Shown piece after piece: positions 16,774-25,186 of a DNA stretch of 64,000 nucleotides. The notes under the pieces are model-generated. The model worked only from the letters and a program-made list of their open reading frames with translations, searched no databases and was not told where the DNA came from. Origin of the DNA: CAYSRC01 sp964446385 (GTDB lineage: Bacteria; Bacillota; Clostridia; Oscillospirales; Ruminococcaceae); contig CAYUOH010000005.1 of assembly GCA_964446385.1 (NCBI GenBank), positions 62,001 through 126,000 of the forward strand, given 5' to 3'. The number at the start of each line of letters is the position of its first letter. Positions within the stretch are counted from its first letter, which is position 1. Both the position numbers and the translations under genes were made by a program.

Positions 16774-17667
16774 TTATCTCAAATCAGAATATAAATCGTT
16801 ACGATATACCCCTTCCTCGTACAGACAGCGGAAGCTTTCGATGACGGCGTTTTTATCCTCGGCGTATGTAACGCCGAACCAGCGGTCGTCGGTTGGAATT
16901 ACCGAAATTTTTATACCCTGCTTCAGCATGGCGTCTGCGATAATAGGAAGAAGGTACTCGTCCTTCTGTGGGTCAGTCATTCCGCCAAGGAATCGCGGGA
17001 AATCCTTCTCAAGATAATCAATGAACTCAGGTGGATAGCACCAGAAGTTCATAGAAACTATGCTGTCCGTCCGTATATCCCTGTCGCCGGAACGGGCGCC
17101 TTCGGTGTCCGTTTTCTCGATATTTTTTGTCTCCTCGATTCCGGTAAGGGATCCGCTGTCTATTCTGCAGATTCCTCTGGTTACCCCGCCGTTGTCTGAC
17201 AGCGTGTTACGAAGCACGTAACCTACAAGACCGTAGCCGCCTTTATCAAGGAAGGCGGATGCCTTTTTGAAACCTTCTGTACCGTAATAATCGTCGGAAT
17301 TGATTACCGTGAAGGGATCGTCCAGCATACCTCTACAGGCCAGCAAAGCGTGCCCGGTACCCCAGGGTTTGGTGCGTCCTTCGGGCAAATTCATCGGAAT
17401 ATCGTCAATCTCCTGAAAGGCGTAGTCCACCTTAACGTTCAGATCGGAGCAGACCTTTTCGATCCGGCAGCCTATAACGTCCATAAAGTCCTTTTCGATT
17501 TCATGGCGGATAATAAACACTAAGCGGTTAAACCCGGATTTAATCGCGTCATGTATTGAGTAATCTATTATAATTTCACCTCCGGGACCCACAGGAGCAA
17601 GCTGCTTGATGCCACCGCCGAAACGCGAACCGATACCAGCCGCGAGAATTACAAGAGTCTTATTCAT
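16774..17667 (-). CDS. sugar-phosphate nucleotidyltransferase-like protein
   Basis: A 297-residue protein of the GT-A-fold nucleotidyltransferase superfamily. The nucleotide-binding signature is LVILAAGIGSRFGGGIKQLAPVG (intact G-x-G-x-R), followed by the metal-binding Asp pair in VINSDDYYG. Family members activate sugars or sugar phosphates with NTPs for polysaccharide or cofactor synthesis; this clostridial subgroup has no assigned substrate to my knowledge. In contrast to the LicC-like domain at 2-1684, all catalytic residues remain. It is monocistronic, with a weak ribosome binding site (GAAAGTGATG). Confidence 0.82.
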   Translation of the reverse strand: MNKTLVILAAGIGSRFGGGIKQLAPVGPGGEIIIDYSIHDAIKSGFNRLVFIIRHEIEKDFMDVIGCRIEKVCSDLNVKVDYAFQEIDDIPMNLPEGRTKPWGTGHALLACRGMLDDPFTVINSDDYYGTEGFKKASAFLDKGGYGLVGYVLRNTLSDNGGVTRGICRIDSGSLTGIEETKNIEKTDTEGARSGDRDIRTDSIVSMNFWCYPPEFIDYLEKDFPRFLGGMTDPQKDEYLLPIIADAMLKQGIKISVIPTDDRWFGVTYAEDKNAVIESFRCLYEEGVYRNDLYSDLR

Positions 17668-17732
17668 AAAACAACATCACTTTCAATATTACGTAGTTGT
17701 TAATATTATACAACATATTTCCGCTGCAATCA

Positions 17733-17757
17733 AAAAGGGACCCAGTGGGTCCCTTTC
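17733..17757 (-). terminator. terminator of ald
   Basis: AAAGGGACCC / GGGTCCCTTT with a 3-nt loop; on the minus strand it is followed by a T run. Confidence 0.85.
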
Positions 17758-17770
17758 TATTAAATCCGAA

Positions 17771-18889
17771 TTATTCTGCAACGGCGATTTCAGCAGGAGT
17801 GTAATCCCTTCCCAGAGCGAAAGCAACGTTGCGGTTTGTAATCTTTCCGCTGTAGACATTAAGTCCGTCCGCAAGACCAGGATCTGCCAGCACAGCTGCC
17901 TCGACGCCCTTATCGGCCAGCATAAGTCCGTAGTGCAGCGTGCTGTTTGTCAGAGCGACGGTGCTTGTATAGGGAACGGCGCCGGGCATATTGCCTACGC
18001 AGTAATGGATAATGCCTTCCTCGATGAAGATGGGGTTATCATGAACGGTAACATGACTGCTTTCACAACAGCCTCCCTGGTCGATGGCGATATCAACGAT
18101 AACCGCACCTTTCTTCATAAGCTTTAAGTGCTCGCGGCGTATTAGCTTGGGTGTGCTGCCGCCGGGAACCAGTACGCTTCCGATTACGAGGTCAGCGTCG
18201 GCCAAAGCTTTGCGGATGTTTGCCTCGGTGGAATAAAGTGTGTTGACGGATGCGCCGAAGATGTCTTCAAGGTATGCGAGACGGTTGGCGTTGACCTCAA
18301 GAAGAGTAACCTGCGCGTCGATGCCGACAGCAGCTTTTGCCGCGTAGGTGCCGGCTACGCCGCCGCCAATGATAACGATTTTGCCGCGCTCAACTCCAGG
18401 TACGCCGCCCAGAAGTATTCCGCGTCCGCCGAATTCCTTCTCGATGTACTTAGCGCCTTCCTGAATACTCAAACGTCCTGCAATCTGGCTCATTGGGCGG
18501 AGGCAGGGCAGGTTGCCCATGCCATCAGTGATAGTCTCATATGCGATAGCTTTAATCTTTCTGGAAACCAGAAGATTGGTAAGGTCTGGATTTGGTGCAA
18601 GGTGAAGATAAGTGAACAGAATCTGACCTTCCCTGAGCAGATCGTATTCGCATTCTTCAGGTTCCTTGACCTTTATAATCATTTCGGAGAGGTCGAATAT
18701 TTCCTTTGCATTGTCAAAGACCTGTGCGCCCACTGCTGCGTAATCATCATCAGAGAAACCTGCGCCTGCACCGGCACCTTTCTCAATTAAAACGGTGTGG
18801 CCGTGCGCAACGCAGGATACAACGTTATCGGGGGTAAGACCTACCCTGTATTCATGATTTTTCAGTTCCTTTGTGGTTCCGATAATCAT
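17771..18889 (-). CDS. ald: alanine dehydrogenase
   Basis: Converts L-alanine to pyruvate and ammonia with NAD, reversibly, in the cytosol. The 372 residues match the family length. Visible landmarks: N-terminal KNHEYRVGLTP (substrate Arg), IKVKEPE (substrate Lys), YLHLAPNP (catalytic His), and the dinucleotide-binding GGGVAGTYAA. GAGGT precedes the ATG by 9 nt. A good promoter (18949-18977) and a terminator (17733) make it monocistronic. Confidence 0.95.
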   Translation of the reverse strand: MIIGTTKELKNHEYRVGLTPDNVVSCVAHGHTVLIEKGAGAGAGFSDDDYAAVGAQVFDNAKEIFDLSEMIIKVKEPEECEYDLLREGQILFTYLHLAPNPDLTNLLVSRKIKAIAYETITDGMGNLPCLRPMSQIAGRLSIQEGAKYIEKEFGGRGILLGGVPGVERGKIVIIGGGVAGTYAAKAAVGIDAQVTLLEVNANRLAYLEDIFGASVNTLYSTEANIRKALADADLVIGSVLVPGGSTPKLIRREHLKLMKKGAVIVDIAIDQGGCCESSHVTVHDNPIFIEEGIIHYCVGNMPGAVPYTSTVALTNSTLHYGLMLADKGVEAAVLADPGLADGLNVYSGKITNRNVAFALGRDYTPAEIAVAE

Positions 18890-18948
18890 TTATAAGACCT
18901 CTTCCCTGAATATAAATTAATACTTTAAATTGAAAAACAATTTCGAGA

Positions 18949-18977
18949 ATAATAGCACAGCCTTGCATATCAGTCAA
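18949..18977 (-). promoter_or_regulatory. promoter of ald
   Basis: Minus-strand TTGACT (18972-18977), 17-nt spacer, TATTAT (18949-18954), giving a leader of about 55 nt. Confidence 0.65.
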
Positions 18978-19024
18978 TATCATTTCTGTCCATTATTACC
19001 TTACGAACCACCGCAAAAACGGAC

Positions 19025-19053
19025 AAAGCCGTCTGCAGAAGCAGACGGCTTTT
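19025..19053 (-). terminator. terminator of tRNA-Gly
   Basis: AGCCGTCTGC / GCAGACGGCT stem with a 4-nt loop, just after the CCA end of the minus-strand tRNA. Confidence 0.8.
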
Positions 19054-19056
19054 GTT

Positions 19057-19130
19057 TGGAGCGGGTGATGGGAATCGAACCCACGTCCTCAGCTTGGAAG
19101 GCTGATGTACTACCATTGTACAACACCCGC
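19057..19130 (-). tRNA. tRNA-Gly (anticodon TCC)
   Basis: A 74-nt tRNA with encoded CCA. Acceptor GCGGGTG pairs with CACCCGC. The anticodon loop CTTCCAA lies between TCAGC and GCTGA, giving TCC. The T-loop GTTCGATT is present. Confidence 0.97.
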
Positions 19131-19142
19131 ACAACGCTGGTT

Positions 19143-19171
19143 ATTATATCAGCGTTTGTAAATATTGTCAA
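19143..19171 (-). promoter_or_regulatory. consensus promoter of tRNA-Gly
   Basis: Minus-strand TTGACA (19166-19171), 17-nt spacer, TATAAT (19143-19148): a perfect sigma-A promoter. Confidence 0.85.
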
Positions 19172-19196
19172 TAATACGGCTTTGAAATCCCGGAGG

Positions 19197-21239
19197 TTAC
19201 TGCTCGAAAATCTCGCTAGGAAGCAGACTGTAATAGTCATTGTCCAGCACCAATTTACTTATCAGAAACCTGTTGTATACATCGTCGTTCAGTGCATCGA
19301 CATAGTCAGCGTGGTCGGTATCATCCGGATCTGATGGGTAAAATACATCTGTCACCGAGTTGAAGCGCCCTCTTGAGGTCTTCCAACTCCGGTCATTAAG
19401 TATAACGATACCTTCGCTGTCGCTGAGAATATCGCGCCCCATCAAAAGGCGGCTATCATATTTTATGCCGAAAAGATTCATTATTGTCGGCAGGATATCC
19501 AGATTCGCGCAGTATTTATCGACTGTCGGGCCCTTGTATCCGTGGTTGTAAACAACAAGGCTGCCGCGGTGGATATCGTATTTGATATCCTCCATATCGG
19601 GGACAAGTTCCTTCATCTCCGTGTCGGTAAGTCCGTAGGGATAATGGTCAGGAGTAATAACGATAACCGTATCGTCAAGCGTTCCTGCCTCGTCAAGCAT
19701 ATCAAGAAGAGTTTCCATGGCGTTGTTGAACTCAATCTGTGTGGCAAGATATGCCTTTACCGGATCGCTGTACGGGAGATATGCAACCTCGTCTTTATGC
19801 TTTACCGCCATAGCGTTCCCTCCCCCGAATTCGGTCATAAAATTGTAATTCAGATGCCCGCTGATGGTAAGATAATAGGTATAGAAAGGCTCGTTCAGGA
19901 CATACTCGCCGACAGTCTTTTCCATCATCTCGACGTCGCTTTCGGGCCATGTGTATCTAACGTTAAGTCCGCTGCCGATTGCGGTCCACTTGAATCCCAA
20001 ATTCGGGTGGCTCTCGTCGCGGGAATAATAGTTGTACTCTCCGTCGTGGTAACCCGCGGTATGATAGCCCATGCTGCCCGTCATATTACCGAGGCTGTAG
20101 GGAAGGTAGTTGTCCTTGGTCCAGTACATGCTCCAGCAACCGGACTTGGGAAGCAGACTCAGAAGCGCCACGTATTCACCGTCGTAGGTACTTACGTAAT
20201 AAACGGGGTTGTAATAGTTAGTGAACGTGAAACCGTCCTGCACCATTTTATAAAGGGTTGGCGTAAGGTTCGGGTCAACAGCCGCGGCGCTGAAGGATTC
20301 CGCCACAATCATGATAAGGTTTTTGCCCTTGAATATACCGGTGTATTCGTTCTTTGCCGTCGGCACGGAATTTTTGAAATATTCGTGCATCGTGCGCACG
20401 GTATCGTTCGCATCGCCAGCTATAAGACTGTCGAAATCTATCTCTATAACGTTGTATTCGGGTTCTGCTGGTTTTGCGATCTCAGGCTCATCATCGGAGG
20501 TATCATTTTCTGGTTCAACCGGAACAACAGCCGGCACAGCAGGGCGCAGCTCGCTCTCCTCCTCAAATCCTGCGAAATACCTCCATCCGTCAATAATCAT
20601 GGTTTCGGGAAGGCCGAAGCGGCGTAGATTCATTAACGGCGCGTCCACAGAATTGTAAAGCCTGTAGCGTGAATACCGGTCGTTATCCGCCTTTGAAAAG
20701 CACATGGGAAGCGTAACAAACAACACAAGAGACACGCACAGCAGAGCAAGGCCGGCTTTGACACTACATCCCGCCGGTATACGTTTAATACACACAAGAC
20801 GGATTATAAAGGGCAGCAGGATAATCAGAAGACCCCACCAGTTGTCCAGCATGGTACGTAGAATAGTGATAATGAATTCCATTACCTGACCGGCGCCGTT
20901 AAACATTGAGTATATTGAAAAAAGAGAATAATATAATCTGTAGAATATTAGCTGCGATCCAGTGACAAGGCACATGCCGAATATCACAATACTTGACGCA
21001 ACTTTCTGCGGTACCTTCGGAAGCATAATGCAGAATCCTCCCAGTAGCAGGCCGAAGGTAATGTTGAAAACACAGGACAGCAGGATATCCCCTAACCCGA
21101 CCGGGCCGAGGATAAGAAACTTTAGAACGATATCAAGCCAGACGGCGGAAACGACTGTAAAAAGTAGAGTTCCCTGCCATCCGTTATGCGAATTAATACT
21201 TCCTGATTTTTCCAAGGATTGTCTGTAAATGATTTTCAT
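19197..21239 (-). CDS. LTA-synthase-like membrane sulfatase-fold protein
   Basis: A 680-residue protein with about five N-terminal membrane helices (to residue ~190), a charged linker rich in Glu/Pro (~235-265), then an extracellular alkaline-phosphatase/sulfatase domain. Residues corresponding to the LtaS metal and nucleophile set are present: Glu in LIMIVAESFS, Thr in STYDGEY, His in TISGHLNY, Asp-His in TPDHYPYG. It should transfer glycerol phosphate or a similar group to a glycolipid or polymer. No ribosome binding site precedes the ATG, and the -10 of a good promoter ends only 8 nt before it, so the mRNA may be leaderless. Confidence 0.88.
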   Translation of the reverse strand: MKIIYRQSLEKSGSINSHNGWQGTLLFTVVSAVWLDIVLKFLILGPVGLGDILLSCVFNITFGLLLGGFCIMLPKVPQKVASSIVIFGMCLVTGSQLIFYRLYYSLFSIYSMFNGAGQVMEFIITILRTMLDNWWGLLIILLPFIIRLVCIKRIPAGCSVKAGLALLCVSLVLFVTLPMCFSKADNDRYSRYRLYNSVDAPLMNLRRFGLPETMIIDGWRYFAGFEEESELRPAVPAVVPVEPENDTSDDEPEIAKPAEPEYNVIEIDFDSLIAGDANDTVRTMHEYFKNSVPTAKNEYTGIFKGKNLIMIVAESFSAAAVDPNLTPTLYKMVQDGFTFTNYYNPVYYVSTYDGEYVALLSLLPKSGCWSMYWTKDNYLPYSLGNMTGSMGYHTAGYHDGEYNYYSRDESHPNLGFKWTAIGSGLNVRYTWPESDVEMMEKTVGEYVLNEPFYTYYLTISGHLNYNFMTEFGGGNAMAVKHKDEVAYLPYSDPVKAYLATQIEFNNAMETLLDMLDEAGTLDDTVIVITPDHYPYGLTDTEMKELVPDMEDIKYDIHRGSLVVYNHGYKGPTVDKYCANLDILPTIMNLFGIKYDSRLLMGRDILSDSEGIVILNDRSWKTSRGRFNSVTDVFYPSDPDDTDHADYVDALNDDVYNRFLISKLVLDNDYYSLLPSEIFEQ

Positions 21240-21247
21240 GATATAAA

Positions 21248-21276
21248 ATTATAACACACCTTTTTATTATGAACAA
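21248..21276 (-). promoter_or_regulatory. promoter of the LTA-synthase-like gene
   Basis: Minus-strand TTGTTC (21271-21276), 17-nt spacer, TATAAT (21248-21253); the start codon at 21239 would be within a few bases of the transcription start. Confidence 0.6.
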
Positions 21277-21306
21277 AATTCAATGAACAATTTTCAAGGA
21301 ATAACA

Positions 21307-22419
21307 ATGATTAACACATCCGAGCAATCGAACAAGACCTTCAAGATTCTGTCCTTTTTCGCTATTTTCTTTGTGGTTTCGGGGCATCTGTCTTTCGGGG
21401 GAATACCGCTGCTGTACGAATGGTTTACGCCCTACAGCTTCCATATCCCCTTGCTCTGCTTTATCTCGGGCTATTTCTACAAGGATAAATACACGGACGT
21501 TCCTCTGAAATACATCTGGAAAAAGTTCAAAAGGCATATCATACCTCTTTATCTGTGGAATCTTTTCTACGGACTGCTTACCGCCTGGCTCCGGAATTTT
21601 CACATCAATTACGGCAAGGCACTTAATGTCTATTCTCTTGTGGTCGCACCGCTCACGGACGGACATCAGTTCGGTATGTACCTAGCCACCTGGTTTGTGT
21701 TCCCTCTTTTCTGCGTTGAGGTTTTTAACGTTCTGTTCAGATGTCTGCTGAAGAAGGCGCACATTCACAATGAGTGGCTTATCGCCGTACTCTACATGGG
21801 TATCGGTATTTTATCAACAAGCATCACAACAGGAGAAAATATCGGGTGGAGCCTTACGGCACTGAGAACTATGTTCATGCTGGCTTTCTTCGGATTCGGC
21901 ACGCTTTACAACCGCAGGCTTGAAAAAAACGATACGCTAGCCAATATCTGGTACTTTCTGATTGTTTTTGGAATCCAGTTTCTGGTAACCTCGTTCAACC
22001 ACGGCAGTTTTATTTATTTCGTATCCTGGATGAGGGAATTCAACAACGATCCCGTTGTTCCCTTTATTACCGGCATCACAGGAATTCTGTTCTGGCTTCG
22101 TATAAGTAAAATACTCACCCCCGCTGTCGGAAACAGCCGTGCGATAAACTATGTTGCGAATCACTCTTCAGATATCATGCGCCATCATTTTCTGGGCTTT
22201 TTCGTTTTCAATACCATTGTTTTTAACCTGTGGCGTCTCTTTTTCAGAAATGCGTTCGAATTCAACTACGTGGCGTACTATACCGACCCCGCCTATAATA
22301 TGAAGCTTTCGAACATTCCGTATATTTCGGTCATATACGTTTTGTTCGGATTTACTGTCAGCCTGGGAATCGGGTATCTCTGCGACAGAGCAAAGGAATA
22401 TGTGAACAGAAAGTATTAA
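21307..22419 (+). CDS. acyltransferase family 3 membrane protein
   Basis: A 370-residue protein with about ten membrane helices. The N-terminal region (ILSFFAIFFVVSGHLSFGG) holds the conserved His of acyltransferase family 3, which typically O-acetylates or succinylates cell-surface sugars and polymers. AAGGA lies 6 nt before the ATG at 21307; the ATG at 21283 has no ribosome binding site. It is divergent from the LTA-synthase-like gene across a 67-bp gap, so the two envelope genes may share regulation (inference). The acceptor is unknown. Confidence 0.85.
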   Translation: MINTSEQSNKTFKILSFFAIFFVVSGHLSFGGIPLLYEWFTPYSFHIPLLCFISGYFYKDKYTDVPLKYIWKKFKRHIIPLYLWNLFYGLLTAWLRNFHINYGKALNVYSLVVAPLTDGHQFGMYLATWFVFPLFCVEVFNVLFRCLLKKAHIHNEWLIAVLYMGIGILSTSITTGENIGWSLTALRTMFMLAFFGFGTLYNRRLEKNDTLANIWYFLIVFGIQFLVTSFNHGSFIYFVSWMREFNNDPVVPFITGITGILFWLRISKILTPAVGNSRAINYVANHSSDIMRHHFLGFFVFNTIVFNLWRLFFRNAFEFNYVAYYTDPAYNMKLSNIPYISVIYVLFGFTVSLGIGYLCDRAKEYVNRKY

Positions 22420-22457
22420 AAAATCAACTGAGATACAATAGAATTTCAATTTAACAT

Positions 22458-22492
22458 AAATAATCCGTCTGCTTATGCAGACGGATTATTTT
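22458..22492. terminator. bidirectional terminator between acyltransferase and secG
   Basis: AAATAATCCGTCTGC / GCAGACGGATTATTT with a 4-nt loop and T runs on both strands. Confidence 0.87.
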
Positions 22493-22506
22493 ATTCTGTA
22501 AAGTTT

Positions 22507-22848
22507 TCAGCCTTCGATTTCCACGTCGGCTTCGTCGGTATCTGTCGTATCAGATACGGAAACATCCTCGCCTTCGTTCGCGACTGTATCGTCAACCTTG
22601 GCGGGGCGGTTTGCAAGGGCAATGATGTTTACGATCATGGTAACAACAAAGAGAACAATGGCAAGAACACGGGTAATCTTGGAAAGCTTTTTCTCGTTTT
22701 CACGGCCGCGTCCCTTTACTCCGGTACCTTCGCCGCCCATGATGGCGGAAGACATACCGCTGTTGGAGCTCTGGAGAGCAACGGCAACAACGATTGCAAT
22801 ACAGGAAAGAAGCAGGCAGGAACCTGCGATTATTTCAATAGTAGACAT
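22507..22848 (-). CDS. secG: preprotein translocase subunit SecG
   Basis: Auxiliary subunit of the SecYEG channel. The 113-residue protein has the family pattern: first helix (about 5-27), a Gly/Ser-rich cytosolic loop (SSNSGMSSAIMGGEG), second helix (about 57-80). It then has a long acidic C-terminal tail rich in Asp, Glu and Thr (about 30 residues) that typical 70-80-residue SecG proteins lack. CGGAGGA precedes the ATG. It has its own promoter (22884-22912). Confidence 0.92.
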   Translation of the reverse strand: MSTIEIIAGSCLLLSCIAIVVAVALQSSNSGMSSAIMGGEGTGVKGRGRENEKKLSKITRVLAIVLFVVTMIVNIIALANRPAKVDDTVANEGEDVSVSDTTDTDEADVEIEG

Positions 22849-22883
22849 ATATATTTATCCTCCGATTATTAGACACGCATCAA

Positions 22884-22912
22884 ATGATAGCATAGGTGCA
22901 GCGCATTTGCAA
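22884..22912 (-). promoter_or_regulatory. promoter of secG
   Basis: Minus-strand TTGCAA (22907-22912), 17-nt spacer, TATCAT (22884-22889). Confidence 0.6.
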
Positions 22913-22931
22913 TATTATTTTGTCATTAGAA

Positions 22932-25175
22932 TTATTCAAGAGAAAGCTGCTCCGAAATGTCGTCGTCCCTCAGGACTGCGCCCGCTGCAGGCAAATTGGA
23001 AGTACGGTAGCGTGAGGGACTGGCAAGCTCAAGATCGCTGAGTGAAACAATTCTGTTGATATGCGCGTTCTTCTTCAGCGAAACAACGTTGACGCCCTGG
23101 GTATCCCTCTTCTGCTTTTCGGGAATAAGGGCGCTGTTAATAAGAAGAAGTCTTCCCGCTGTGGTAAATACGGCGTATTCGGTATCCTCTCGGGCGTAGA
23201 AAACGGATATCAGAATTGAGCTCGCGCTGTAAGCGCCGGTAAGTTTTTTTCGGTTGAGCTTGGTCTCAAAGGAACTCATCGGGACCTTTGCAGCCTTGCC
23301 GTTTTCGTAGAAGAAAATAATGTGTCCGTTGTAGCCGTCGTGAATCACAATAGATACCGCTCGCTCATTTTCGTCCATTTTCAGGATTGCCGGGGCGTAG
23401 TCTCCGATACTGCTCGCCTTGATATCGTTGAAATCGTACAGATGGGCCTTGTAGACCTGCTGACGGTCGCTGAACACAAGCACACTACAGTTGTTGGTGC
23501 ATTCCGCATGGAAAACGATGCTGTCCCCTTCCTTCAGCTTGTGGGTATTGCCCATTCGAAGCGACTGGGGAGTAATCTTTTTCAGATATCCTTCGGAGGT
23601 GAAGAAGACGTTCACGGGGTAGTCCGGAAGTTCCTCCTCGACCTCTTCATTGTCGGACAAAGATGTGTCGTACACTATTCGGGTCTTGCGTGGTTGGGCG
23701 TACTTTTTGGCTATTTCGGCCTGCTCAAGAATGATTATCCGGTCAATACGGCTGCGGTGGGAAAGGATGTCGTTCAGGTCGGCAAGCTCCTCTCGAAGCT
23801 TTCCCATCTCGTTAGTGCGATTCAGGATATATTCGCGGTTGAGATGTCTCAGCTTGATTTCCGCAATATACTCGGCCTGAACCACGTCGATACCGAAACC
23901 GATCATCAGGTTAGGAACAACCTCCTTCTCCTCCTCGGTTTCACGGACTATACGGACAGCCTTGTCAATATCAAGCAGTATCTTTTCAAGACCTTCGAGA
24001 ATATGCAAGCGATCGTTCTTGATGTTGAAGTCATAACAGGTACGGCGGCGTACGCATTCACGTCGGAAGGCAATCCATTCATCGAGAATTTCTCCCACTC
24101 CCATAAGCTTTGCGGCGCCTCCGATAAGGACAGTAAAGTTGCAACCATAGCTATCCTCAAGCGGAGAGTTCTTGAACAGCTTTTGCATAAGCTTGTCGGG
24201 ATCTACACCGCGCTTGATATCAAGTGTAAGGCGCAGACCTTTAAGGTCGGTCTCGTTGCGCATGTCATTAATCTCGCGAACGCGCCCAACTTTTACAAGC
24301 TCGCTTATTTTGTCCATGATTGCCTCCACTGATGTGGTCGGAGGAATCTGGGTTATTTCAATGCAGTTGTTTTCCTTTACGTAAGTATATCTGCTGCGGA
24401 TACGTATCGATCCACGGCCGGTATTGTACACCTCGGAGATTACTTTGGAGTCGTACAGAAGCTCTCCGCCTCCCGGGAAATCCGGAGCCTTCAGCGTAGT
24501 GGCGATATCGTGATCCGGGTTCTTAAGCAAGGCTACGGTGGTCTCGCAGACCTCAGCAAGGTTGAACGAACAGATGTTGCTTGCGACACCGACAGCTATA
24601 CCCAGATTGTTGTTTACAAGAATGGTCGGAAAACGCGTCGGGAACAGTGTTGGTTCCTTCATTGATCCGTCGTAATTGTCCATAAAATCGACGGTATCCT
24701 TGCTGATATCGGCGAACAGTTCCCCGGCAATCTCAGCAAGCTTTACTTCGGTATAGCGCGACGCAGCGTAGGCCATATCGCGGCTGTACGCCTTACCGAA
24801 ATTGCCCTTTGAATCGATATATGGATGCAGAAGGGTCTCGTTGCCACGCGCAAGGCGGACCAGGGTCTCGTATATGGCGGCGTCTCCGTGAGGGTTAAGT
24901 TGCATGGTCTGACCCACGACGTTGGCGGATTTTATGCGCTGGCCTGTAAGTACGCCCATACGGTACATGGTATAAAGTAGCTTGCGGTGGGCCGGTTTGA
25001 AGCCGTCTATTTCAGGCAGCGCTCTCGATACGATAACACTCATGGCATAGGGCATATAGTTTTCGCGTACGGTATCCACCACGCTGTTTTCTATTGTAAT
25101 GCCGGCGTTTTCAATTTTTATATTGTTTCCAATCGATTCTCTGTCGATTCCGGCTGTTTTTTTCTTCTTCGGCAC
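22932..25175 (-). CDS. type IIA topoisomerase subunit A (ParC/GyrA-like)
   Basis: The DNA-cleaving subunit of a gyrase/topoisomerase IV type enzyme. Residues ~38-150 hold the winged-helix region (MPYAMSVIVSRALPEIDG), and the active-site Tyr is Y141 in ASRYTE. The C-terminal part (about 500-700) forms weak beta-pinwheel blades, and no GyrA box (QRRGGKG) is visible, so decatenation rather than supercoiling is likelier. In the quinolone pocket the motif is NPHGDAAIYE: Ala where GyrA has Ser83, and Glu at the Asp87 position. Start is GTG with GGGAG 5 nt upstream. It lies 11 bp after the B subunit gene, an operon. Confidence 0.88.
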   Translation of the reverse strand: MPKKKKTAGIDRESIGNNIKIENAGITIENSVVDTVRENYMPYAMSVIVSRALPEIDGFKPAHRKLLYTMYRMGVLTGQRIKSANVVGQTMQLNPHGDAAIYETLVRLARGNETLLHPYIDSKGNFGKAYSRDMAYAASRYTEVKLAEIAGELFADISKDTVDFMDNYDGSMKEPTLFPTRFPTILVNNNLGIAVGVASNICSFNLAEVCETTVALLKNPDHDIATTLKAPDFPGGGELLYDSKVISEVYNTGRGSIRIRSRYTYVKENNCIEITQIPPTTSVEAIMDKISELVKVGRVREINDMRNETDLKGLRLTLDIKRGVDPDKLMQKLFKNSPLEDSYGCNFTVLIGGAAKLMGVGEILDEWIAFRRECVRRRTCYDFNIKNDRLHILEGLEKILLDIDKAVRIVRETEEEKEVVPNLMIGFGIDVVQAEYIAEIKLRHLNREYILNRTNEMGKLREELADLNDILSHRSRIDRIIILEQAEIAKKYAQPRKTRIVYDTSLSDNEEVEEELPDYPVNVFFTSEGYLKKITPQSLRMGNTHKLKEGDSIVFHAECTNNCSVLVFSDRQQVYKAHLYDFNDIKASSIGDYAPAILKMDENERAVSIVIHDGYNGHIIFFYENGKAAKVPMSSFETKLNRKKLTGAYSASSILISVFYAREDTEYAVFTTAGRLLLINSALIPEKQKRDTQGVNVVSLKKNAHINRIVSLSDLELASPSRYRTSNLPAAGAVLRDDDISEQLSLE

Positions 25176-25186
25176 TTTTACTCCCT

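Noticed and set aside
19542..20627. 361-codon open frame on the plus strand
   Set aside because: It is antisense to the LTA-synthase-like gene, whose family motifs are clear; the frame has no ribosome binding site or recognisable domain.
23322..24332. 336-codon open frame on the plus strand
   Set aside because: It is antisense to the topoisomerase A subunit gene, which has an intact active-site Tyr and family layout.
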